Under the pieces are notes generated by a model that searched no databases, was not told the origin of the DNA, and saw only the letters and a list, made by a program, of their open reading frames with translations. The position numbers were made by a program, and so were the translations under genes. Source: Syntrophaceae bacterium (lineage in GTDB: Bacteria; Desulfobacterota; Desulfomonilia; Desulfomonilales; Desulfomonilaceae). Taken from it: a stretch of DNA of 16,445 nucleotides. Below are positions 6,375-12,723 of the stretch, piece after piece. The stretch is from the NCBI GenBank assembly GCA_014874425.1, contig JACWAG010000098.1, forward strand, positions 1 through 16,445. Direction: 5' to 3'. Positions within the stretch are counted from its first letter, which is position 1; each line of letters opens with the position of its first letter.

Positions 6375-8575
6375 TCGAAAGACTCAAAATCGAACTTGAG
6401 AGAAAAAAACGACGCCGGGAACTCATTGTATCTTTGATCTCGGCATTGGTGATTGTCGGGCTTTTTTTCGCCGGGTCCGAGCTTTCCAGGTCCGGAGGGG
6501 AGGGGCCTTTTAGCGGCCATCTTCTCCTGTTTACCCTCCTGGGAATCGTTATTCTGTTGATGATTCTGATCATATTTTTCCTCATTCGAAACCTGTTTAA
6601 GCTGGTTTTTGAACGGAGGGGCAAGGTCCTGGGGGCCAGGATAAAAACTAGGTTGATATTGGCGTTCGTGGCGCTAACGCTCGTGCCGACAGTGGTGCTC
6701 TTTATCGCAAGCGCAAGTGTGCTCCACACAACAATAGATAGTTGGTTCGGCGCTCAAATAGAAGAGGCTCTTACGTCGGCGGTCGTAATTGGACAGGCCT
6801 ATCACCAAAAAGCTGCGGAAAACGCCAAGAAAGGCGCAGCGAGGTTGGCTGAAGAATTAGCGCAGATGCCAGTTGCGGGTGTGGGCAAGCATGAAGAGAC
6901 GCGAGATCTTTTATCGTCCGAGGTTCCTCCTTTAGGTTTGAGCATAGCTTCCGTCTATTATGGAGGTTATAGCAAGCCAATAGAAATTACGTCCCCAAAT
7001 CTCGGCGATGTAGCTGTTCCCAGTGTGATGGAAAGCTTCCTGAAGATAGGGTATAGGGGATCCATCGCTTCTACCGTAATCAAACTAGATTCTGGTGAGG
7101 ATCTAGTGAGGGGCATAGCCCCTATAATCAACGGAAAAGACGGGAAGATAAGGGGGGTAGTCGTAGCTGATTATCTCATTCCAAAGGCGCTTTCGAGCAA
7201 GCTTTTCGGGATAACTAAAGCATTTGACGACTATCAGGAGGCCAAACGCGTTAAGGGTCCGGTCAAGACCACATATACTCTCATCCTTTTAATAGTAGCT
7301 CTTCTCGTCATTTTTGTAGGATTCTGGTTCGGAATGAGCATGGCCAGGGAAATTACTGACCCCATTCAGAGCCTTGCGCGAGGGACTCAACAAATTGCTA
7401 CCGGTAACCTGGATGTCTTTGTGGAACCTGTAGGTGATGATGAACTTAGCGCGCTAGTACGTTCCTTCAACAAGATGGCTTCGGATCTCAGGCATGGTCG
7501 AGATGAGCTTTTAAAGGTCAATGCCGACCTCGAGAATCGCCGTAAATATATCCAAACCGTATTGACGAACATTGCGGCAGGCGTGATAGCGATCGACGCG
7601 GATCAAAAAGTAACAGCTTTCAACGCGCCATGTCTCAAACTTCTCGGGATAAATTCAGAATTAAAATTGGGGTGGCCACTTCTAGATCAGCTCGATGAGG
7701 ATGTTGCCGGACGACTTCATGAAACTATAGGTGAACTGAGAGGATCAGATTCAGGAGCCATAGAAAAGCAGCTCAAGATTTCATTTTCAGACAAGACTAT
7801 GACTCTACTGTGTTTTGCCAACATTCTTAAGGACGAAGCCGGGGGCGAGTTGGGGGTAGCGCTAGTGTTCGAAGACCTGACTTTTCTTGTTAATGCCCAG
7901 CGTATGGCCGCATGGAGAGAGGTTGCGCGAAGAATTGCCCATGAAATAAAGAATCCCCTCACACCAATACAACTTAATGCGCAGCGGCTACGAAGAAAAT
8001 ATCTTTCATCACTGGGAGATGACGGGCGAGTCCTCGATCAATGCACAAAGTCGATAATTGATCAGGTCGAACAGTTGAAAAATATGGTCAATGAATTTTC
8101 GAAGTTCGCAAGAATGCCCGCAGCGAATCCGACCCCAAACAAATTAAACGATATATTGAGGGAATTGGTCGCTCTGTATCGAGCGGCGAATGAGAGAATG
8201 GAAATCAAATTCATTACGGATGATTCGGTCCCGATATTCAATATAGATAAAGAACAATTAACACGAGGGGTTATGAACCTTATTGATAATGCTACAGCCG
8301 CCGCGGGGGCAGAAGGCAAGGTGGAGATTTACTCGAAGTATGAGCCAGTGTTGAGGATCGCCTCGATCAGCGTTTGTGACAATGGTCCGGGGATTAGCCC
8401 CCAAGACCGTGAACGTATTTTTGATCCGTACTTTACCAGGAAACAAGGCGGAACCGGCCTCGGTCTAACAATAGTCAGCGCAATTGTGGCCGATCACAAT
8501 GGCTTTATTCGAGTCAAGGACAACAATAGTGGTGGGGCCTGTTTTATAATAGAATTGCCAGTGCATCCTAAATGA
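6371..8575 (+). CDS. NtrY-like transmembrane sensor histidine kinase (HAMP-PAS-HisKA-HATPase)
   Basis: This 734-residue inner-membrane kinase should autophosphorylate on a histidine in response to a signal and pass the phosphate to a response regulator. Order: a basic N-terminus; transmembrane helices near residues 21-38, 49-72 and 88-112; an extracytoplasmic region of about 190 residues; a fourth helix near 301-325; HAMP (REITDPIQSLARGTQQIATGNL, about 326-378); a PAS domain (about 395-495); HisKA with ARRIAHEIKNPLTPIQLNAQ, where His524 is the phospho-acceptor; and HATPase_c with N box NLIDNA (636), G1 DNGPG (670) and G2 GTGLGL (694). This architecture is that of NtrY and its relatives. The start is TTG 6371, with GGGG at 6359-6362. 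No response regulator is encoded next to it: yedF converges from the other side. The partner must lie elsewhere, so nitrogen control is not established. Confidence 0.93.
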   Translation: MIERLKIELERKKRRRELIVSLISALVIVGLFFAGSELSRSGGEGPFSGHLLLFTLLGIVILLMILIIFFLIRNLFKLVFERRGKVLGARIKTRLILAFVALTLVPTVVLFIASASVLHTTIDSWFGAQIEEALTSAVVIGQAYHQKAAENAKKGAARLAEELAQMPVAGVGKHEETRDLLSSEVPPLGLSIASVYYGGYSKPIEITSPNLGDVAVPSVMESFLKIGYRGSIASTVIKLDSGEDLVRGIAPIINGKDGKIRGVVVADYLIPKALSSKLFGITKAFDDYQEAKRVKGPVKTTYTLILLIVALLVIFVGFWFGMSMAREITDPIQSLARGTQQIATGNLDVFVEPVGDDELSALVRSFNKMASDLRHGRDELLKVNADLENRRKYIQTVLTNIAAGVIAIDADQKVTAFNAPCLKLLGINSELKLGWPLLDQLDEDVAGRLHETIGELRGSDSGAIEKQLKISFSDKTMTLLCFANILKDEAGGELGVALVFEDLTFLVNAQRMAAWREVARRIAHEIKNPLTPIQLNAQRLRRKYLSSLGDDGRVLDQCTKSIIDQVEQLKNMVNEFSKFARMPAANPTPNKLNDILRELVALYRAANERMEIKFITDDSVPIFNIDKEQLTRGVMNLIDNATAAAGAEGKVEIYSKYEPVLRIASISVCDNGPGISPQDRERIFDPYFTRKQGGTGLGLTIVSAIVADHNGFIRVKDNNSGGACFIIELPVHPK

Positions 8576-8616
8576 TGATCGTGATAGTTGCAGAAATTTT
8601 AAATTAAGCTACCTCC

Positions 8617-8648
8617 AAAAAAGACTACGGAACATTTCGTTTTTAGTC
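8617..8648 (-). terminator. Likely intrinsic terminator for yedF (perhaps bidirectional)
   Basis: On the minus strand GACTA and TAGTC pair around an inner ACGAA/TTCCGT stem with a small bulge, followed by TTTTTT. On the plus strand the inner hairpin is followed by TTTTT, so it could also stop the kinase transcript that converges here. The stem is short and overlaps the yedF stop codon. Confidence 0.5.
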
Positions 8649-9281
8649 GGGGGAGATTACTTTTGTCGCTATATTTAGTGATTCCACTACCTCATACATG
8701 TTCGTCGCTTTGCCTAGCATCAACCGGTCCGTTAAGCCAAAAGTATCAAGACACGTTCCACAGGACAGGATTTCAACACCTCTTTCCTCTAATATGCCTA
8801 GGGCTTCCACGGCCTCTTTGTCCAGAGTTGTAAGTTTTACTCCTGAATTGATGAATAGCATTCTCCAGGGGTACGGCGGAACATCGATCAAAGTCCTGAG
8901 GAAACCGCGCATTAGTTTTGCCCCAAGCTCATCGTCGCCCCTTCCCATGGTGTTGCTTCCTATATATATGACTGTTTTGGAGGCGGGAGCATGACAATCG
9001 GGAATTGGGCAAGGTAGTAGTGGTTCGTTTTCTTCACAATTGCCTCCGAGCTTGTTTATGTGGATGTCCAGTTTCCAATTGAGGGCTTCGTCTTGTGACA
9101 ATTCCACGACAGCGCCCTTGTTGCGCGCGAACCGCAACACGTTTTCCCTGGACACATCGTTGTCTACAATCACCATGAATCGATTTAAATTTCCTTGATC
9201 AAAGAGCCTCTTGGTTTGTATTACAGGTTCAGGGCATTTGAGGCCCCGTACGTCTAACGTAAAAATAGGTTCCTGCGGCAC
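8643..9281 (-). CDS. yedF: Sulfurtransferase-like selenium metabolism protein YedF
   Basis: This 212-residue cytoplasmic protein has two domains. The N-terminal half is TusA-like: LDVRGLKCPEPVIQTK with the CPxP motif (Cys16), which in TusA/SirA relatives carries sulfur as a persulfide. The C-terminal half is DsrE-like: VIYIGSNTMGRGDDELGAKLMRGFLRTL, then LSCGTCLDTFGL with Cys174 and Cys177. This fusion, with the CGTCLD motif, is the one annotated as the selenium-metabolism YedF family, often found in genomes with selD. Its exact reaction is not known; transfer of selenium or sulfur is inferred. The start is a GTG at 9281 with AGGAG 8 bases before it. No selD, selA or selenoprotein gene is in the window. 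Family identity is secure, the role less so. Confidence 0.92.
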   Translation of the reverse strand: MPQEPIFTLDVRGLKCPEPVIQTKRLFDQGNLNRFMVIVDNDVSRENVLRFARNKGAVVELSQDEALNWKLDIHINKLGGNCEENEPLLPCPIPDCHAPASKTVIYIGSNTMGRGDDELGAKLMRGFLRTLIDVPPYPWRMLFINSGVKLTTLDKEAVEALGILEERGVEILSCGTCLDTFGLTDRLMLGKATNMYEVVESLNIATKVISPD

Positions 9282-9305
9282 GCTTTTTTCTCCTGAATTC
9301 TAAAA

Positions 9306-9333
9306 ATTATGATTCAATTTTATTCCATGTTAA
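9306..9333 (-). promoter_or_regulatory. Putative sigma-70 promoter for yedF
   Basis: On the minus strand TTAACA (plus 9328-9333, 5/6 match) and CATAAT (plus 9306-9311, 5/6 match) are separated by 16 bases. Transcription would start about 18 bases before the yedF GTG, leaving just enough leader for its AGGAG site. Confidence 0.6.
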
Positions 9334-9429
9334 AATATAGGTATATAAAGTTAGGGCTCACTGCGTTGCAATCGCGTCATCGAGAAAGCTGAAATCTGAA
9401 ATTCGAGAACGTCATGGCAGCGCGCATAT

Positions 9430-9458
9430 TTGAAAACAGTTTCATTCGCATATAAATT
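9430..9458 (+). promoter_or_regulatory. Possible promoter for proC
   Basis: TTGAAA (9430-9435) is followed by TATAAATT (9451-9458), with 15 to 17 bases of spacing depending on the register chosen. A perfect TATAAT also occurs at 9490-9495 but lacks a good -35. One of these probably drives proC; the sequence alone does not decide which. Confidence 0.4.
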
Positions 9459-9517
9459 ATGCATTCAAAATCCTGATAAAAGCAATAGGTATAATCTATG
9501 TCTTGGACAGTGACAAT

Positions 9518-10336
9518 ATGAAAAATAAAAAGCCAAAAATAGTGGTAATTGGTGTTGGGAACATGGGAGCGGCCATTGTTAGGGGATTGATTGACGCTTC
9601 TGTAACGGCGCCTGAGAATGTCATAATATTCGATCCTGATCGAGAGAAGATGGACAGGTTGAATTCTGAACTGGGTGTAACTGTTTCCGATTCGCTAGAA
9701 GCAGCGGTAGAACATAACATCAGGGTCGTCCTTGTCGCTGTGAAACCTCAAATGATTAACGGTGTCCTGGATAGCCTCTCCCGCTTCATAAAACAGGACT
9801 CCCTGGTGATTTCTATTGCCGCGGGCATATCGACCACTCAGTTGCTTGACAGGCTGGGTAAAGATAAACGAGTCATAAGGGCCATGCCGAACGCGGCGGC
9901 GATGGTCGGCCAAAGCGCTACGGCGCTGTGCAAGGGGGGTATGGCTGACGACGAAGATCTGAAAACGGCAATGGAATTGTTCAAGGCTGTTGGGTCAACT
10001 GTTTGCGTTGACGAGAAGGGGATTAACGCTGTAACCGCATTATCCGGAGGCGGTCCTGGATATCTATTTGTGATTATGGAAGCTATGTCGGACGCTGGGG
10101 TTCTCTTGGGGCTTCCCCGTGATGTTGCTCGAAAACTCACTGTCCAGACTTTTTCCGGCGCTGCGACAATGGCGGCTCAGGCTAAGAGTTTTAGTGATTT
10201 GAAGGACATGATCACTTCCCCTGGAGGCACTACAATCAGCGGCTTGAAAATCATGGAAAAAGCTGGAACGCGTGGAGTATTTATGGAAACGATCGCGGCC
10301 GCCGCTTGCAGGGCTGATGAACTATCGAGACAATGA
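9518..10336 (+). CDS. proC: Pyrroline-5-carboxylate reductase
   Basis: ProC reduces 1-pyrroline-5-carboxylate to proline with NAD(P)H, the last step of proline synthesis in the cytoplasm. The N-terminal Rossmann motif is KIVVIGVGNMGAAIVRGL. The VAVKPQ block and the MPNAAAMVGQSATAL block follow. The C-terminal family signature covers VTALSGGGPGYLFVIMEAMSDAGVLLGLPRDVA and later DLKDMITSPGGTTISGL; these are quoted from one helical dimerisation domain. Length from ATG 9518 is 272 residues, normal for the family. A TTG at 9503 is also in frame but adds five residues, and the ATG gives the usual short basic lead into the first strand. No strong ribosome site precedes either start. The MerR-like gene follows 55 bases downstream on the same strand. 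Confidence 0.96.
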   Translation: MKNKKPKIVVIGVGNMGAAIVRGLIDASVTAPENVIIFDPDREKMDRLNSELGVTVSDSLEAAVEHNIRVVLVAVKPQMINGVLDSLSRFIKQDSLVISIAAGISTTQLLDRLGKDKRVIRAMPNAAAMVGQSATALCKGGMADDEDLKTAMELFKAVGSTVCVDEKGINAVTALSGGGPGYLFVIMEAMSDAGVLLGLPRDVARKLTVQTFSGAATMAAQAKSFSDLKDMITSPGGTTISGLKIMEKAGTRGVFMETIAAAACRADELSRQ

Positions 10337-10391
10337 CGGTACTCTTGGGACCGCACCATTTGAACGAGCATAATGTTTTTGAGGATTCGAG

Positions 10392-10883
10392 ATGCTGACC
10401 AAACATGTAACGCTTGAAGAAGCCCTCCTTTTGCTGGACCTGGAAGACGCATCGAAGCTACAGGAAGCCGAGGAAAAGGGTTTGATACATCCTGTAAACC
10501 GTAACAGCAAAAAGGAATCATTTTTAATACAGGATCTGGTGACGCTGAAACTGGCTCTTGCCATTCTGGATATGGGACTAGCCCCGGATCGGGCGATTCG
10601 TTATGCGGAGGCAATTCTCGGGGTCCATTCGTCTCAGACCTTCAAGAAGACGATCGCTTGGGTGGATAGCGACACGCACGAACTGTTCGGTATGTTCGCT
10701 GACAAACAGTTGTCCAGGATATTTATACGGTCGTTAGATGATAATCGTGAGATAGAAGTGGGCGCTGAGAAGCCTGTGCTTTTCCCGATATCCAAATGTG
10801 AGCTGAATGTTTCGAGAACAATAAGACCTGTGATTGCTCGAACACACCACATGGTAAATTCAAAGAAAAGACAGTCAACGTAG
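10392..10883 (+). CDS. MerR-like helix-turn-helix domain protein, function unknown
   Basis: This 163-residue protein is not recognised as a named family. Its first ~80 residues look like a MerR-type winged helix: a first helix (LTKHVTLEEALLLLDLEDASKLQEAEEKGLI) resembling the excisionase/MerR pattern, the 'GLI-P-R' wing start, and then FLIQDLVTLKLALAILDMGLAPDRAIRYAEAIL. The last piece matches the 'YxxxDlxxLxxIxxLrxxGls' pattern of MerR helices. The second half contains TIAWVDSDTHELFGMFADKQLSRIFI and no metal-binding cysteine cluster, so it may be a small ligand-binding or dimerisation region. GAGGA lies 6 bases before ATG 10392. It may be cotranscribed with proC. A transcriptional regulator is the likely role; its target is unknown. 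Confidence 0.7.
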   Translation: MLTKHVTLEEALLLLDLEDASKLQEAEEKGLIHPVNRNSKKESFLIQDLVTLKLALAILDMGLAPDRAIRYAEAILGVHSSQTFKKTIAWVDSDTHELFGMFADKQLSRIFIRSLDDNREIEVGAEKPVLFPISKCELNVSRTIRPVIARTHHMVNSKKRQST

Positions 10884-11016
10884 CTGAATGGCAAAAATAT
10901 CCCTGAAGTTTAATATCAACCGGAATGAGAGAACTAGTGCGCGTAAATTGACCTGTCTAATTATCATGCTCGGTCGACGTCTCAAAACATGAGGTAGTAG
11001 AGTCACATGACTTTTG

Positions 11017-11313
11017 TTACTGGCTCTTTGCGCATGACTTGACGTCAATCGCGGAAAGCACGGAATTGAGGTCCTTTTGCACGGCGGCCCTTTTGAGCTT
11101 GTATTTACGGATCTGTAACATGTTGCCGGCTTGTATAGCAGAACCCAGCACGGTATCTACCGTTTTCAAGTCCGCCTCAAGGGTTTGAGCCATTGTGATC
11201 AATTCCGAGCAATTTTTTACCAGTAATTCTTGGGAGTGTGACTCTTCAACTCCAATAATCGCCATCAAACCCATCAACACTACGGTAACTGAATAAACCA
11301 GGTGTTTCTTCAT
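11017..11313 (-). CDS. Small secreted protein with signal peptide, function unknown
   Basis: This 98-residue protein starts with a Sec signal peptide: MKK, a hydrophobic stretch (LVYSVTVVLMGLMAIIGV) and a polar end with likely cleavage around residues 25-28 (SHSQ/E). The mature ~70 residues are predicted by eye to be mostly helical: ELITMAQTLEADLKTVDTVL, then RKYKLKRAAVQKDLNSVLSAI with heptad-like spacing. Two cysteines remain after cleavage, Cys35 near the start and Cys94 near the end, and could form one disulfide that staples a helical hairpin in the periplasm. GGAG lies 7 bases before ATG 11313. I do not recognise a family. It stands alone on the minus strand, divergent from the PTS region. 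Confidence 0.7.
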   Translation of the reverse strand: MKKHLVYSVTVVLMGLMAIIGVEESHSQELLVKNCSELITMAQTLEADLKTVDTVLGSAIQAGNMLQIRKYKLKRAAVQKDLNSVLSAIDVKSCAKSQ

Positions 11314-11394
11314 GTAAATTCTCCACTAGAGCCAAACGGATCACAAAGATCTGTGAGGAATTCCTGCTTGGACAGCAATTTGCTTCCGATACTT

Positions 11395-11422
11395 CATATA
11401 TCATATCCTATATAGGAAACAA
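11395..11422 (-). promoter_or_regulatory. Possible promoter with a palindromic operator for the small secreted protein
   Basis: On the minus strand TTGTTT (plus 11417-11422) and TATATG (plus 11395-11400) are 16 bases apart. The spacer holds a perfect 12-base palindrome, TCCTATATAGGA (11406-11417), where a dimeric regulator could bind. Both promoter boxes are only partial matches. The rest of 11314-11513 is AT-rich and shows no gene. Confidence 0.4.
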
Positions 11423-11513
11423 GTTTTAATTTAAATAGTTACAATATTTACCTATAGTAAGCGATCATGTTGTGTCCGCATTTTAAATCCTCCTAACTTA
11501 GTGGAGCGCTATT

Positions 11514-11675
11514 ATGGGAGAGTTATGTGAAAAAGAAACATATTTGGCTTGTTCTTTCGACATGATGAGGAGCGGTACTTTTTTGATATTATTGGATTGT
11601 GATCGATTGACAGGGCGGTTGTCTTACTCTATTTTAGCGGCATGGATGATTCCTGCGAGCGCACAGTCGCAATGA
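11514..11675 (+). CDS. 53-residue ORF upstream of and overlapping the PTS IID gene
   Basis: This ORF encodes 53 residues from MGELCEKETYLACSFDMMRS to a C-terminal WMIPASAQSQ. Support for translation: GGAG (11503-11506) stands exactly 7 bases before the ATG, and its TGA overlaps the ATG at 11672 in the ATGA arrangement typical of translational coupling. Against it: a good promoter (11607-11635) lies inside it, so it may simply be leader DNA. The middle is moderately hydrophobic (SGTFLILLDCDRLTGRLSYSILAAWMIP). It is not recognisable as a PTS domain, although the position where IIC is normally encoded makes a decayed IIC remnant conceivable. It could be a regulatory leader peptide. Confidence 0.4.
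   Translation: MGELCEKETYLACSFDMMRSGTFLILLDCDRLTGRLSYSILAAWMIPASAQSQ
11607..11635 (+). promoter_or_regulatory. Putative sigma-70 promoter for the PTS-smpB genes
   Basis: A perfect TTGACA (11607-11612), a 17-base spacer and TATTTT (11630-11635, 4/6) predict a transcription start near 11642. That is the in-frame ATG at 11642 itself and 30 bases before the ATG at 11672, so the IID message would be leaderless or short-leadered. Confidence 0.55.
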
Positions 11676-12427
11676 AGGGGGTTGGCCTTCGGGTTTTTCT
11701 GAGATCATTCGTGATCGAGATCATGTGGAACTATCCGCGCATGCAAAACATAGGTTTTACGTTTTGCTTGCTTCCAGCCTTGGATAGGCTCATCTCTGAC
11801 GATGTGACCAGAAAGGAAGTAACGAAGCGTCAGCTCGAATCGGGCAATACGAACCCGGCGCTGGCGCCCATGTGTATTGGCGCTGTCGCTAGGGTTGAAG
11901 AAGGTGAACTTTCTGAAAAAACTCCACTCATAAAAAAGAGGCTGATGTCAACACTTGCCGCCCAAGGTGACAGGATGTTCTGGGGAGTTTTAAGGCCTGT
12001 GTCTTCGTTGCTGGGCGTATCGATCGCTATGACATCATTTTCTTATTTTTGGGCCCCTTTGGTGGCATTGCTGATTTACAACGTTCCGAATCTGGTTATA
12101 AGATATATGGGGTTTAATGCGGGTTGGAATGATGGTGTCCACGTGGTTAGAAGATTCAAATCCCCTTGGGTTGAAGATTCCATAGCCTTCCTTAGATGGC
12201 TGGTGTTTTTGTGTTCCGGTTCACTTACCGCAGTGGCTTTAATATTGGCGGAGGAACATGCCAAAGCCAATGACGTAGAAAATTTTGTTGGGCTTGGTTT
12301 GTTTGTTTTAGTGGTTTTTTCCATCTGTTTTCTTATCCTGAAAAAGAGTTTTTCTCAGACAAGGGTAATTTATCCACTACTGATCATAATGCTGGTAGGT
12401 TTTTCTCTCTTGCAAAGATGGACATGA
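11672..12427 (+). CDS. PTS mannose/fructose/sorbose-family IID component
   Basis: IID proteins are membrane subunits that, with IIC, carry sugars of the mannose-type phosphotransferase system across the inner membrane. About 250 residues. The conserved N-terminal block VFLRSFVIEIMWNYPRMQNIGF parallels the FLRS...SWNFERMQ..GF block of ManZ; NTNPALAPMCIGAVARVEE matches its NTxP...LGVxLALEE region; and AAQGDRMFWGVLRPVSSLLG matches the GDxxFWGxxRP motif. The C-terminal half is hydrophobic with several membrane helices and ends in the membrane. Start choice: ATG 11672 gives the usual family N-terminus and overlaps the upstream ORF stop, while ATG 11642 would add ten residues; neither has a clear ribosome site. 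IIA, IIB and IIC genes are not in the window, so transport may depend on unlinked partners or be lost. The stop is 5 bases before ptsH. Confidence 0.86.
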   Translation: MKGVGLRVFLRSFVIEIMWNYPRMQNIGFTFCLLPALDRLISDDVTRKEVTKRQLESGNTNPALAPMCIGAVARVEEGELSEKTPLIKKRLMSTLAAQGDRMFWGVLRPVSSLLGVSIAMTSFSYFWAPLVALLIYNVPNLVIRYMGFNAGWNDGVHVVRRFKSPWVEDSIAFLRWLVFLCSGSLTAVALILAEEHAKANDVENFVGLGLFVLVVFSICFLILKKSFSQTRVIYPLLIIMLVGFSLLQRWT

Positions 12428-12432
12428 GGTAA

Positions 12433-12723
12433 ATGGTATTAGAATCCGAACTCCTTGAAAAGACAGTGACGATTGGTAACCAACTCGGCCTCCATGCACG
12501 GGTAGCCACCTCCCTGGTTCAGACCATGAAGCGACACACCTGTCAGGTGACGGTTGCAAAAGACGGCATGGAGGTTGACGCTCGGAGTGTCCTGGGGCTA
12601 TTGCTGTTAGCCGCCACTCCTGGAGCTGAACTGATCATACGCGCTCAAGGTCCTGGCTCTAGAGAAGCTGTAGAACAAATAAGCAAACTATTGGAGAACA
12701 ATGCTTCAGACCATGTTGGATAA
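12433..12723 (+). CDS. ptsH: Phosphocarrier protein HPr
   Basis: HPr takes phosphate from Enzyme I and passes it to PTS IIA domains. It is a 96-residue cytoplasmic protein, slightly longer than the ~88 usual. The active-site motif is QLGLHARVATSLVQ with phospho-accepting His21 (His15 in E. coli numbering). The regulatory-serine motif is DARSVLGLLLLAA, with Ser52 at the place of Ser46, so control by HPr kinase is possible, although hprK is not in the window. The start ATG follows the IID stop by 5 bases, with GAGG overlapping that stop; spacing is short, consistent with translational coupling. Its 3' end overlaps ptsI by 23 bases. Confidence 0.96.
   Translation: MVLESELLEKTVTIGNQLGLHARVATSLVQTMKRHTCQVTVAKDGMEVDARSVLGLLLLAATPGAELIIRAQGPGSREAVEQISKLLENNASDHVG

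Noticed and set aside
8576..8642. Response-regulator gene after the kinase
   Set aside because: Only 67 bases separate the kinase from the convergent yedF; there is no room for a regulator.
10884..11016. Possible promoter or small gene in the gap after the MerR-like gene
   Set aside because: TTGACC near 10948 has no -10 box at proper spacing, and no ORF or hairpin with a T-run is visible.
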